This document shows positions 14,789-25,899 of a DNA stretch of 64,000 nt, piece after piece. Origin of the DNA: Nemertoderma westbladi (taxonomy: Eukaryota > Xenacoelomorpha > Nemertodermatida > Nemertodermatidae). The notes under the pieces were generated by a model that ran no database searches, was not told where the DNA came from, and saw nothing but the letters and a program-made list of their open reading frames with translations. The stretch covers positions 27,614-91,613 of the forward strand of contig JAUCBJ010008889.1 in NCBI GenBank assembly GCA_032718475.1, given 5' to 3'. Made by a program: the position numbers and the translations under genes. Each line of letters opens with the position of its first letter. Position 1 is the first letter of the stretch.

Positions 14789-15245
14789 CCTGGTCTGGCC
14801 TCCAGTTTCATCAGTCTCGGCATACTTTGGTGGGTTCTCTCAACACCTAACCTTCTTATGTCCTCCCACTGTGCATCTGTGGCATAACCCAAATCTCCCT
14901 GTATAGGCTAATCGATCTTCTTTCAGCAGTGCCTGCCACTGGTCGCAATCTATGGTCTTATGTGTCCCATCCCATATATGCACATGCTTTCTATGTAGCT
15001 AGCACCTGTAGTTTGGATTATAACGCTCTCTGTATAGCGTCTTGTGTATTTCGTCCAGATTTCATGAGATCTCGTGTCCACCTCCCGGATGAACTCTACC
15101 ATTCTCCTTTCGTTTTCCGAATGAGTTTGACGTTCCTTCGTTTGGCCGCTTGCGGCGTGAACGTTTTTCCCTTTACCCAGTTGTACGGCCACGTAGATAT
15201 TTGCTGCCCTTCTACTCTCCTCCATCGTCGGGTGCCACGGTTCAC
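14789..15245 (-). pseudogene. BEL/Pao-type gag C-terminal part with CCHC knuckle
   Basis: Immediately upstream of the protease, the minus strand encodes CHRCTVGGHKKVRC (about 14890-14843), a CX2CX4HX4C zinc knuckle that binds RNA in Gag proteins. It is followed at once by an in-frame TGA (14840-14842). A basic frame runs from about 15245 to 14950. The gag frame is cut at 15246 by a TTAA-flanked insertion; further gag-like sequence may continue at 15969-16190. Confidence 0.6.
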
Positions 15246-15968
15246 TTAAGGGGGGGTACACCATTTTCGGACAACTCTTCGATTTATCACTCTCAGCGTT
15301 TCAAAATTGTTTGGTTTTTGCTAAAATTTGGCATATAAGTGCCTAAGATGCTATTCTACTTGACAGGTTAGAAAAAAAAAAATTTCCGCTATTTAATATT
15401 AGTTAATACTAGTTAACAATAAAAAAAACTTGGTTGCGCTTAAAACCCTAAGGCTTTTACAGTTTTGAACCTAATCACATGAAAGTTTTTTTATATGATA
15501 GATCAAAGATGGGGCAACATAACTATCAGGCGAAATTTTGTGAAAATAATTCTACACCGCTAGGTGGCGCTGCAAATTTATGCTAATTTTTAGGTTTTTT
15601 ATAAATAGTATTAAATTTTATTAACAAAAAATTTCGAAAAGTTGCCTGATACTTTTATGCAGGGTGACTATCTAGACACCCACAGGAAGTTTCAGACTAA
15701 TTACTCAAAAATTGTAGAAGTAGTAGGGTTTTGAAGTTGACAATTTCATGAAAAAAATATTTGGAGATAATTGACCTTTCATTATACATAGTAATAGTAA
15801 TTTCAATAGGAATCACGAAATGGAAATTTACACATAACTTGAAAACTAAAAGAGCCTTTAAATAGCGGTTTTCAGATTTGGAAACACCATTCAATGGTGC
15901 ATTATAATAGACAATAAAAAAAATTTCGACATATTTTGGACCAAAATGGTGTACCCCCCCCCCCTTAA
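15246..15968. mobile_element. TTAA-flanked non-autonomous element, 715 bp
   Basis: TTAA at 15246-15249 and 15965-15968 flanks a segment that starts with a G-run then GTACACCATTTT and ends AAAATGGTGTAC followed by a C-run. It has inverted termini of about 20 bp and no coding capacity. Its G-first termini differ from the CCC-first element at 1912-3496, so it may be a Kolobok-type rather than a piggyBac-type derivative (inference). It interrupts the gag remnant. Confidence 0.75.
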
Positions 15969-16226
15969 CTCACCACATGCATTTCCCGCCGACATCTGTG
16001 GGGCGCCTGTAGCCCCCCCCCCCCCCCACCCGTCAATAGCTGGTTGTGGTGGGGTGCCCATAGCCCCCCCCCCCACCCGTCACTTCTCGTCTCATACCTT
16101 TCACCCCTTTCTTCACACTTCACACCCCCCTCCAGTCGACACGTTGCCCCTATCTCCCCTGGGCCCATTCGCCTGCGTCTCCCGCTGCGTCTCCCGCTGC
16201 GTCTCCCGCTGCGTCTCCACTGTCAA
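15969..16226. other. C-rich segment with short repeats, possible gag continuation
   Basis: Two C-runs (about 16012-16027 and 16064-16074) sit in repeated GGGGTGCCCATAGCCC-like context. Four copies of the 12-bp unit CGTCTCCCGCTG lie at about 16174-16218. A minus-strand frame could continue gag, but composition makes this unsafe. Confidence 0.4.
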
Positions 16227-16790
16227 ATTATTATTATTATTATTATTATTATTATTGGCTTTATTTCAGGCCCAGTTGGCCCATAAAAATACTGTACTAA
16301 TACATATACAAACAAACAGAATATACACAGTCAGGCTAACAACGTAAAGCACAATAAAGGTTGGTTATAAAACAATATAGTAAAAATACACAAAACAAAA
16401 CAGATAACCGAAAAATATGACCAAAATGATAAAAAAAAATTACAACTTAAACCCAAGTCTTAGGGTCACACATTTCCCTTATTCTGGATGTACTGTCCAG
16501 ACGGCATACATTAGTAATTGTACTCAATATTTTGTTATCAGTCTTAATCAACTCTTTTAAATAAACTTACAATTGACATGTATCTAATATGAACCATCAT
16601 TTTAACATTAAATTGCCCGAATGCGCTGCTAATACTAGTTGGTTCACCGTTTGTTACTCTCGGAATATGAAAAAGTAACCTAAAACAATTGTTATACGCT
16701 ATTCTGAGTTTATTATGCACAATTCCTGAATAATTTCGTTTAGCCCATAAAGCATTACAATAAACTGTTGAACAGAAAATGTACAAATGT
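16227..16790 (-). pseudogene. LINE 3' end with (AAT)n tail
   Basis: Read on the minus strand, 16790-16550 encodes 'NKLRIAYNNCFRLLFHIPR', a block found at the C-terminal end of the reverse-transcriptase polyprotein of CR1/Jockey-like LINEs. The element then runs to a simple (AAT)n tail, seen as (ATT)10 at 16227-16257 on the plus strand. It is 5'-truncated within the last domain. Minus-strand sequence near 29060-29160 encodes the same region from another copy. Confidence 0.65.
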
Positions 16791-17602
16791 ATGTATCTAC
16801 GTCCAGTATAATGCAGTATAGCATATATATATTTATAATAATTATAATTATAATAATAATATATTTATTATATATTCAAACTATATAAGATATCAAATAT
16901 ATAGAAGGAGGAACACCGGTACGGCGGTACGTTTCCTATATTACTGTTTTACACTTTAAGGTAGGTACCGACAATTGCCACCGGGCGACGTCGCACAGGT
17001 GGCAATTGTCGGTACCAGCTCGAAACAAAATAACATTCTTCATGCCATTGTTCCTGTGTCTAAACTATTTGTATCAATAATCATTCCAGAGGCAACTGTT
17101 GACATTCTCGAGTTGTATATCAAGGATTCCTTTGGGGTTAAAGCACCCTGCAAGAAGCTGACATGCCTTCGACATCGCACAGGGAGAGCTCCATGTAACG
17201 CCATGTTGCCCCACCTTGACCGTGTCGCCCCACCCTGACCACCCGACCCGGGGCTGGGTGTAAGAACATTAAACGAAACAGATCTTTCATCCAGCCTGAG
17301 AACACTCTGATCCCTCTCACGGCCAGGTGGCCTGGCCTCCTGTGCAGCAGAGTGGAACCTGTACCGAAAATTGATTCAAAGTCCCTCCACCCCCCAAGAT
17401 TGACCAATGGCAGGAACCGGGAACACTAGCCACTGCTACTATCGGTTCCTGCCAGGGCACTTAATTTAAGTCTTAAACTCTATAGTTTCCTGTTTCCAAA
17501 AGATAAATACATTTAAAGAAAGATTAAAATGCTCACTCGGGAAATTATAGTATAGTATATTATGATTGTACAATTTTAAAATTGTGTGCGGTCATCCTTG
17601 AT
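16791..17602. other. No clear gene; contains a perfect hairpin
   Basis: The sequence is AT-rich to about 16900 and more balanced to 17460. Short frames on both strands match nothing I know. The notable feature is the hairpin at 16964-17016. Confidence 0.5.
16964..17016. repeat. Perfect 19-bp hairpin with 15-nt loop
   Basis: GGTACCGACAATTGCCACC at 16964-16982 is followed, after 15 nt, by its exact reverse complement at 16998-17016. The loop contains the self-complementary string GCGACGTCGC. Confidence 0.95.
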
Positions 17603-18034
17603 TTAAGAAAAAAAAATTGATTGAATGGCATTAAGACTGCCGGATGCCACTGATGCATATGACACCCCACCTCTTGATTGCATTACAGTCAAACAGTTTT
17701 TAACCGAAGCCATGTCAGAAACCAAGGTTGCAAGTACGCTAGAAACTGGGGTTATAGGAGGTAAGACAGAAAAATCATCGACTACAAAACACTGTTTCTC
17801 ATCTGATAATGCATTAAAAGCCAAACATTCCAACAGATTAGTTATATCAGTAACTAACTTGTATCTTTTCTGGATCACTGGTATGTTTGGTACTAAACTT
17901 ATTTGTCACATCTCTGTCCCCAGTCTGGACGTCCATCAGAATATATCGAGCAGCTTCGAAATCTTGTGTAGAAAACGCCAGCCAGCAGGATATAGTATTA
18001 ACTAACTTATTGTGCGGAATTCCATGAGAAGAAT
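17603..18034 (-). pseudogene. Fragment of a LINE ORF1-like or unknown protein
   Basis: Two minus-strand frames overlap with a shift near 17860. The upstream one contains 'SHGIPHNKLVNTISCWLAFS', the downstream one 'VDDFSVLPPITPVSSVLATL' and 'GGVSYASVA'. The latter phrases resemble linker regions of non-LTR ORF1 proteins, but I cannot name it. The frame runs up to the 7.9 kb transposon at 18035. If that insertion and one 8-bp duplication are removed, the minus-strand frame appears to continue into 25945-26000, so this sequence was probably the insertion target. Confidence 0.4.
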
Positions 18035-18084
18035 ACGGAGCCCCTAAGGTGACATGAATAATAAAAAAAAATTCTAACACGAAC
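18035..18084 (+). repeat. Left terminal inverted repeat
   Basis: It begins ACGGAGCCCCTAAGG and ends CTAACACGAAC. It matches the reverse complement of 25887-25936 apart from a few substitutions and small A-run differences. Confidence 0.9.
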
Positions 18085-18276
18085 TTTGTCTTACTAACAC
18101 GAACTTCGTGTTACTAACACGAAGTACGTCTTACTAACACGAACTTCGTGTTACTAACACGAACTTCGTCTTACTAACACGAACTTCGTCTTACTAACAC
18201 GAACTTCGTGTTACTAACAGGAACTTCGTCTTACTAACACGAACTTCGTCTTACTAACACGAACTTCGTGTTAGGG
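18075..18276. repeat. Left subterminal array, about ten 20-bp units
   Basis: Unit TTACTAACACGAACTTCGTC/G is repeated in register. Each holds the near-palindrome ACGAACTTCGT. Such subterminal arrays often are transposase-binding sites. Confidence 0.9.
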
Positions 18277-20699
18277 GGGAGGGAAATTCAAATTTCTATG
18301 GTATGGTATTATATTTCAATCATATAGGTACCACTACTGCATCACTGGTCTACTGCACTATCTGACTAGGGCCAATGTACTAAGGACTGTTATTTATCAG
18401 TAACGATAATGGATGGTACCGGTACGGCAAACCCTACCATGTTTGAATACATGAAGAATAGAGGTATTCGAGAAGAATTAATAAATAAAATGCGTGAGGA
18501 TAGGGTTGATGAAGACGTGGTTCGAATAATGTCGGATTCTCAATTACAGGAATACATACCATGTTATGGCGATCGCGTCCTTGTTTCCGCTTTTTGTAAT
18601 CTCAATGAAACCGCCAGGAGTTGTACCGGTACCGGAACTCACCTTGCAAGTGCCGGTAGTTTAAGTCGAAAAGAAGACACACTCGCTCGTTTGTGTAGCC
18701 GCCTTTCCAGCAAACGTAAGAATCCGACGAAGGTGAATGAACCGGGTCCGTCGAAGCGCACCCGTCGTGTTGAGTTGGGCTGGATGCACTTTCGGGATGA
18801 CGAAACTTACAAACAAATTCGCACTTCCTCAGTGGTGGAATTCGACATCTAACTGTCGACCGGCACACGTCTGTATCTGAAGTACTGAAGACCGGAGAAG
18901 AGTTATTTTTTGCCGGCGGCGTTTCCGCTCAAGGAGCCCTGAAGGATTTAATTCTGGAAATCCGGGACTTTCAGGGTAATTGTTTCGAAGACGATTCTAT
19001 AACTATCGATGAGTTATATGATGTTACGAAGCTAAACATGTTGCGGTTGTATTTGTATTCACGTTGAGTCCAAGGGGTCCAAGAGGGGAACACGGTGAAC
19101 GAGAGAGAGCAAGCCTTACACAGTTTAAAGACTTCTCTTATCTACAGTCCAGTTTCAGAATTAAAAAAATGTGAACCCAAAGTTGTTGAAATTGTAGAGC
19201 CTTGTCTTTCTGAACTACCGGGACTCTCTGAATCTCTACCACTAGTTCCACCACACGATTTGAATGAAACGCTGGAAGATATACTAGTGCGACTTGAAAC
19301 CCAACTTATTGAAGATGGTGATGGACGAAATATAGTCAACGTAGACATAGACAATGCGCTCGACGGCGGATTCCGTAGATTTGAGAGGAAGAGCTTCGAC
19401 CCATGCTGCTGCCTGGATGTTAAGTTCGTGGACGAAGATGGAATCGACGAAGGTGGTCCTTGACGCGAATTTATGAGGATAGCTATGATTGCAATCAGAG
19501 ATTCATCAATGTTTTGTGGACAGGACGACTCAAAATTCCTTAGTCTCGACTATAACTGTAAGTTACTATTTTAACAAAGTTTTATTTTATATTACCCCAC
19601 CCCTTAGGGGGTCAAATAAGCATCTAATTTTTCTCCGATGGAATAGTTAATAGAATATTGTAATTAAATTAAAATTGTATTAATTTTATTTTAGGTTTAA
19701 ATAATGACCGATACCTGCTTGTGGGTCGTATGATTTCCTACATGATAGTACACCGTGGCCCATTTCCGAGTTTTTTCTCGTCTCAACTTTTTGAGTTGGT
19801 TTGTAGCGGAGAAACAAATGTTACTATTACTATGGAAGATATTAATGACTATGATTGGAAGGCAGAAGTTTATTCGGTAAGTGAGTGAATATATTCTTTG
19901 TATGGAAATACACGCAATTGAATTTATTTATTAATTATGTTAATTATAGATAACTTTCATATTCTTAATCCAAGTAGATCTCTGTATCGAAAACAGTGGA
20001 AGAATTTAAAGAAGCTGTGACCAAATCACAAGAGTTACTGGGGATGTCTGGCGGTATAAACCTGTCTCTCCACTTCGAAAACAAGGACAATCTTGTCAAG
20101 AGCCTTATCAAGTTTCTTGTGGTCGATCGAATTCGGGAACCATTGCAACAGTAATTATAACGTTTCTTGGCTTGTCTTCTGATTTATTTTCTATTCTGAT
20201 TTCTTCCGTATCTGATTATTTTATTTTCCTTTCTGATGAAGCAAATCAAAATTAATGTTGGAATGAGTTAATTAATATTATTATAAATTTATTATTTAAT
20301 TCATTTTTATGAATATATTCTTGAAATTATTCCTAAAATTCATAATATAATAATAAAGTAATAAGCTACGTAATTTATTATTTTGAAATTAGGTACTTGT
20401 TAAAATAATTGTGTTTGTAATTAATTTCTTTTAGATTGCGGGCGGGTTTAGAGACGCTTGGATTATTACGCGAAATTATCAAGAAGCCGAACACTTTTAA
20501 AAACGTGTTTATTGGCCAATCTGCGCGAATTCCTTTAGATCCATTTATAGTTGATCGTCTCTTTACAATACAGTGGTATGAGGCAGGGAGTAATAGGAGA
20601 AGAAGAGAACGGCGCACGATTTCTTACTGGAAGGACTTTCTCCAAGACCTTTCTGGTTATTAATTAATACAATAAAGGACTATTATTCGATAAAAAAAA

Positions 20700-20847
20700 G
20701 TAAGCGGAAAACACCGGTTTTTTACACTCATTTTCTGTTTAGCGAAATTCAACTATTCTACCGGAGTGGTTGAGTTTTACACGAGCTGGCAAGTTTTTAG
20801 CACGAGCGAAGCGAGTGCTAGAGTGGAAAAGGGGTGTTTTCCGTTAC
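20700..20847. mobile_element. 148-bp MITE in HECT intron 4
   Basis: It starts GTAAGCGGAAAACACC and ends GGTGTTTTCCGTTAC (inverted), with an inner inverted pair AGCAC / GTGCT. A truncated relative lies at 47134-47230, sharing GCGGAAAACAC, TTTAGCGAAAT and GAGTTTTACACGAG. Confidence 0.8.
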
Positions 20848-20929
20848 ATTTTTATATCGAATATATTGTTTTATTTGAAAAAAATATCATAAAAATTATC
20901 ACTGTTTATGGTTAGGTTAAATATAAGTA

Positions 20930-21065
20930 TATTTTAACAAATTTTAAAATTAGTGAAAAAAAAGTCTTTTTTTCACTAATTTTCAGAAAAATTAGTGAAA
21001 AAAAGTTAGTTTAATTCACTCATTTTTAAAAATATTAGTGAGAAAAAGCGGTTTTTTCAAATAAA
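20930..21065. repeat. Palindromic ATTAGTGAAAAAAA cluster
   Basis: ATTAGTGAAAAAAAAG is followed at once by CTTTTTTTCACTAAT, then two further direct copies of ATTAGTGA. It is a strong AT hairpin beside the MITE. Confidence 0.7.
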
Positions 21066-21527
21066 GACATATTTATTTAATTAATTATTTATTATCACTT
21101 AACTTAATTAATTACTATTAATAATAATAATAATTGGTATATTTAAAACTTTCAGATGGTATTGAGATTTCTGGGTTTACGGGTTCCATTCAACTCGTTG
21201 ATCTCCTGAATTTCGTCACCGGCTCAGACACGATACCTGCATTAGGATTTGAAGTAGAACCGTCAATTTCATTTATTCATCCTGAAGACAGTTCAAATGA
21301 GTTTACTGTTGGACTGCCGAAGGTTAATACCTGCGCGATCGAGTTATCACTTCCTATTCTAGAAGATTATGAGATGTTTAAGGAGCGATTGTCACGATGT
21401 ATTAAAATGGTATCTACATTTACCACGGCGTAATAACATGACTGTATTACCTCATGACTTTATTATTAGATCGATAGAAATAAGGAACTGGAACTCCAAC
21501 CATGTTTTTAACTTTCAGATAAATGTT

Positions 21528-21533
21528 AATAAA
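21528..21533 (+). terminator. Candidate polyadenylation signal of the HECT gene
   Basis: AATAAA lies 95 nt past the stop codon at 21431-21433, a usual spacing for a 3' end. Confidence 0.5.
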
Positions 21534-21728
21534 GGAATATTTACTTGCAATATTACTGCAATATTATACTTATTAAATACTTTATAATCATTAACTTAAT
21601 TATAATTAATAATTAATTATTATATTATAATTAATATAATAAGAATTAATTAATAATTATAATTATCTACTTTAACTTATATAATTTCGTTTATCTCTTT
21701 AATTAAGTTCAAGTACAGAGCAATTGCC

Positions 21729-22863
21729 TCAGAAGCATTTTTTTGGCACAGTCAAACCGTTTTCCGACATTAATAAAAGACATAGATTATACACATCAAT
21801 ATCACAGGGCACAGTTTCGCGATAAGTTGCTTCTTCGATGCAAGTGTCTAGATCAGAGTTATTTACGGCAAAAAGTTGGTCAGTTGTTCCCCAGAGACAT
21901 GGGCTATGGTACATAATATTTGGGCGGCCGTGTGGTACGTTGAGGTTGCGACTTGGACGAATACTATGTGCGTTCCAAATTTCTTTTACAGAGTTCAATT
22001 CGTCCTGAATAATGGCAGTAAAACAAAATTGTACAACTGCTTTCGATATAAATGTGCCATCAAAAAGCCCCTGGTCTATGAAATCTTTAAAAAGATTGAT
22101 CCAGTATTCAGCACATTCTTTGCGAAGGATTCCCCACCAACTCTCAATCCGTTGGTTGGCAGTACTCGCCCCGTCTAAATAGGCAATCTCAACGTATCGA
22201 TCCGTTCCATTTCGCCGTAAGAAGTGTTGGTAGCAACGAATATGTCCATTCTCAGTCCCGCAGCCCGCCCTAACTCGAATTGGACAACCATTCAGCTGTT
22301 TGACTGTATCTAAAAAATAACTACCTATAAGTTTCGGATTGTTGTTACTATTATAAACGCGCAGCCACAGAATTTTCCTTGAAAACCCATCAATGCATCC
22401 ACTGATACAGATCCCATACGGTTTTAATTTATCGTATCCGTATGTGCCAGATAAAGTTTGGACCACAGGCATAATATGATCTTCGATGCAACCTTAGAGA
22501 TTGGCACGATTCGACACCGATTGGATCCAAATCCTTAAGTATCACTCGCACGTCTTCCTTGCGAACCCTGAGACCATGTAGCCTACACTTTGCATGCATC
22601 ATACGATAGCCCAAAAGTCTTCCAGACCCATTCAATTCATGTTGAATAAATGAATAAACATCGTCAAAGTCGTCATATACACGACGCGAAAGGCCCATAG
22701 CATTAATAACGCGTTTAATTTGGCGAACTCCTATAAGGATATTATGATCCTTCTCCAACACAAAACTAATTTCCTTGTATGATAAATCGAAGTATAATAG
22801 TATAGTAGTAAGAATAGTATATGATAAATCGAAGTACGTTTTGATGACTTCGTTGCGTTCCAT
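21729..22863 (-). pseudogene. DDE-type integrase/transposase, frameshifted
   Basis: The N-terminal part (22863 to about 22450) has a helix-turn-helix-like stretch 'IGVRQIKRVINAMGLSRR' and then 'LLGYRMMHAKCRLHGLRVRK'. The core (about 22450-21729) reads 'GYDKLKPYGICISGCIDGFS', 'RAGCGTENG' and 'STANQRIESWW'. This is an integrase core related to retroviral and IS3-type enzymes, which cut and join DNA ends. Damage: a small deletion frameshifts the gene in the segment 'WHI.GYDK', where the first catalytic Asp is expected, and the second expected Asp (RxD.GTEN) is Gly. The Glu of NQRIE remains. A roughly 45-bp duplication near 22780-22850 repeats 'YFDLSY' at the N terminus. The start at 22863 (MERNEV) is chosen because the LINE insertion lies just upstream. 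It is convergent with the HECT gene. Confidence 0.8.
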
Positions 22864-22879
22864 TACTTGCGACAAAATA

Positions 22880-23757
22880 ATGTAATTGTGCTGGATTACG
22901 CAATGAGGACGGCCACAAAGGGTGAAGACCTGGGATTCACACTTCAAGAACGCAGAAGTAGTAGATATCCGGCAACTACAGTCACAGACACCGACTTTGC
23001 GGATGACATCGCCCTGCTCTCTAATACCCTAGCAGATGCACAGCTTCTACTAAATAAAGTGGAGAGGGCTGCTAAGGAGGTTGGATTGCATATAAATGCT
23101 ACAAAGACCGAATTCATGACCTTTAATGTTGATGGAAACTTGACAACCATTGATAATAATCAACTAAGGAAGGTCGATGACTTCCAGTACCTTGGATCAT
23201 GGATAGAGAGTAGCAAAAAGGACATAGAAGTTAAAGTTAGGAAAGCAAAGGCTTGGGTAGCTCTATCAAAAATGGATACCATCTGGAAATCAGATCTCTC
23301 CAGGCACCTGAAGACTAAGTTCTTTCGAGCCACAGTGGAAAGTGTATTTTTATATGGGGGTGAGACCTGGACACTGACTAAATCACTTGAACAACGAATT
23401 GATGGTTGCTACACAAGACTACTAAGGGCAGCCCTAAACATCAGCTGGAGACAACACATGACAAACGCCGAGCTTTATGGTACAATACCACCTGTATCAA
23501 CCACCCTCCGTGAACGCAGATTAAGATTCAGTGGGCACTGCTGGCGAAGTAAAGACGAGGTCATACCAGATCTACTTTTCTGGCAACCAACTCATGGAAA
23601 GTGTAGTCGTGGACGACCGGCCATAACATATATAGATCAACTTGAAAGGGATACTGAACTTAGGAGAAACGAAATTGCGACAACTATGGAGAATCGGGAA
23701 GCCTGGAAGGATCTCATTTCTACTGTCCGAGTTCGCTCGACCATGTAGTAGTATAGT
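22880..23757 (+). pseudogene. 5'-truncated LINE (RTE-like), copy 3
   Basis: The frame starts within the palm: 'LDYAMRTATKG' then 'DTDFADDIALLSNTL', with the FADD catalytic pair. It continues through 'VDDFQYLGSWIESS', 'LYGGETWTL' and the C-terminal 'RLRFSGHCWR' with a Trp/Pro-rich tail to a stop near 23748. It ends in a TAG-repeat tail (GTAGTAGTATAGTAGTAGTA). The same architecture and (TAG)n tail mark the copies at 49132 and 56712, though this one is more diverged. It is inserted just upstream of the integrase start codon, on the opposite strand, so it probably also separated that gene from its promoter or 5' exon. Confidence 0.8.
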
Positions 23758-24627
23758 AGTAGTAAAATTAATACACGGAGACACCAGAAATTAATAAAGT
23801 GACATTTGTGTGAGTTGATAATAATGCCAACAGTTGGCCAGTGATTAAACACAAACTCTTACGAGTTGATAATAGTGACATCAGTTGGTCAGGGATTGAA
23901 CACAAAGTCTTCACTTGGCCAGAGATTACACACAAAGTCTTCACGATTTATTTCCAGTGCGGTCCCCCGTAACCATACTCCCCAGAGGAAATTTGTTCTC
24001 ATTTCGAGATCATTTATGGATGTAAGGCGATATGAGCCCTTAATATACATTGCCTCCAAGAAAGACAAATAAGGACTATCGATAATTCGACTCATTTTGT
24101 TATTTATTATAATTACATCGCTTCTTTTAATTTTTGCCTAAATTATTTTAAATCTTTAAAAATTTAATTCCATTTAAAAAAACAATGATAAATAATATCT
24201 ATGTGTATCAGATTTCTCGCGAATATCACGCTATTCGACTGTAGAACAGTTAGTGGGGCAAATTTCCGCCGCATTGTAAATTTCTGTAATACGCTGAATT
24301 TACTGAAGGTATCGGTCAAAGAGGTCTTTATCAAGGAAGTGGTACAATAATGTGACACCGGGTTTATTGAATATGGTTAAGTTAAAGGAGTTAATTGACT
24401 TGTGCAGAAATGAAATTGAATTTTTGGGTTCAGTCGACAGGAAATTGAGCAGATATTAAACTTTTTGTGTAACGAATAATTCAATTTGATATGTATTTAA
24501 TATGTTTAATGTTAATCATTAAATTTAATGTGATTTATACTTTATAGTGCTGTTTTAGAATTTGTAAATTTTGGTTCGTAAATCTGATTAATTTTGTGAT
24601 TTTTCCACTTTTTCTTTAATTGAAATT

Positions 24628-24687
24628 GTGCTGTGATTGATTGCAGGTAATATAAATGTGCTGTGATTGATTGCAGGTAATATAAAT
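24628..24687. repeat. 30-bp tandem duplication
   Basis: Two exact adjacent copies of a 30-bp unit contain GATTGATTGCAGGTAATATA. The unit includes a CAG/GTAATA splice-like string. Confidence 0.85.
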
Positions 24688-24913
24688 CATTATTGTCGTT
24701 GATTTTTGGTCCAAAATAGTTATACATTTACTTATTTATTACATAATAACTATATAAAATCTTACATTATATTATTGTGCTATTTATGTCTGTCTAACTG
24801 TACGTGCATAATTATTTCTTATTCACTGTACGATAATAACAATAATAATATGTATATAAAACCTTTCAACTAGTGCAACACTATATATACAGACATAGTG
24901 TATAGCTATAAAC

Positions 24914-24997
24914 GGAAGGCGGCATACGGAAGGCGGCATAAGGAAGGCGGCATACGGAAGGCGGCATACTGAAGGCGGCATATGGAAGGCGGCATTA
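24914..24997. repeat. 14-bp minisatellite, six copies
   Basis: GGAAGGCGGCATAC is repeated six times in exact register with single-base variants at the ends. Confidence 0.95.
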
Positions 24998-25757
24998 AGA
25001 ATGCTATACCGGCTTCAAATCATCAAAGTTGTGCCGCCGCAGCGCCCTATCAATGATTAATATCGCGAGATTCTAATCTTCAAGGCCATTGACGTGTTCC
25101 TTAAGAAGCGAATCCAGAAAGTCATGAGCTGTACATATGCTTATTATTTCCATGAGGCCGCCCCAAATCACAACAAAGGGAGGATGTGAGGAATGCCGTG
25201 GGGATCTCAGTGGGCCTCTCGGCGAAAGCGTTGTCCTGCAAAGCGGAAGCGACTCTGTTCAAGTTTCGAGCTTGCGAGGACTAATGAGAAACGTCTAATG
25301 CTGTAAAAGGGTCTGGTTAAAGATGTGGACACAATGAACTGGGCGTAGCATTATTGTTGTGTGTGTGTGCTGTCCAGAGATAACATTACTGCTGGCTGCG
25401 CGAAATAAAAAAATAAATAATAGAAAGTGTACTCACTGTTAACCAGTGAAGTATATCTTCTATTGTATTATATGAAATTGTAATGAACAAAACCATTTAA
25501 CTAACTTAACTAATGTTTGTAATGTTAGTATAGGAGCCACCTATCTGTGTGACTACGACAAAATAATGACCTACGACCTATTGGAACCTAATAAAATTAA
25601 TAAAGAAACTGAGAAGGTAACCGGTACCACAATTACCAATACTATCAGTATTGTAAGATAATGAACTATAAGACAGTCCTTATACAGTACAGTACTACCA
25701 CTACCTACATGATTGGATTGCAATATACCACCCTTGTAATTTGAATTTCCCTCCTCC

Positions 25758-25899
25758 CTAACACGAACTTCGTATTAGTAAGACGAAGTTCGTCTTAGTA
25801 ACACGAACTTCGTGTTAGTAAGTCGAAGTTCGTGTTACTAACACGAATTTCGTGTTACTAACACGAACTTCGTCTTACTAACTCGAAGTTCGTGTTAGA
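25758..25899. repeat. Right subterminal array
   Basis: About seven units carry ACGAACTTCGT or its complement ACGAAGTTCGT, joined by TTAGTAA or TTACTAA. Orientations are mixed, unlike the uniform left array. Confidence 0.85.

Larger units (their letters stand above)
18409..21433 (+). pseudogene. Transposon-borne HECT E3 ubiquitin-ligase-like gene, five exons, damaged
   Basis: Exons fit at 18409-19557, 19695-19876, 19978-20150, 20435-20655 and 21156-21433, with GT-AG borders and consistent phases. Exon 1 starts with a SAM-like helical stretch, then a low-complexity basic linker, then 'MHFRDDE' and a ubiquitin-like-fold region ending 'LNMLRLYLYS'. Exons 2-5 encode the HECT domain: 'VGRMISYMIVHRGPFPSFF', and at the end 'FVTGSDTIPALGF' and 'PKVNTCAIELSLPI', where the Cys is the predicted ubiquitin-accepting residue. 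HECT enzymes take ubiquitin from an E2 onto this Cys and pass it to a substrate. The copy is broken: a frameshift near 18833 and in-frame TGA codons at 19065-19067 and 19461-19463. It resembles G2E3-like HECT proteins of invertebrates and fish. Whether transposition needs it is unknown. Confidence 0.8.
23758..25757. other. Right part of the transposon without an assigned gene
   Basis: Minus-strand frames at about 24095-23889 and 24358-24164, and a moderately GC-rich minus-strand stretch at 25330-25030, might be remnants of a 5' exon of the integrase or of a third gene, but none shows a family motif. Two tandem repeats lie here (24628-24687 and 24914-24997). Confidence 0.4.

Noticed and set aside
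23866-24358. Third gene of the 7.9-kb transposon
   Set aside because: Short frames on both strands without motifs; I could not choose one over another.
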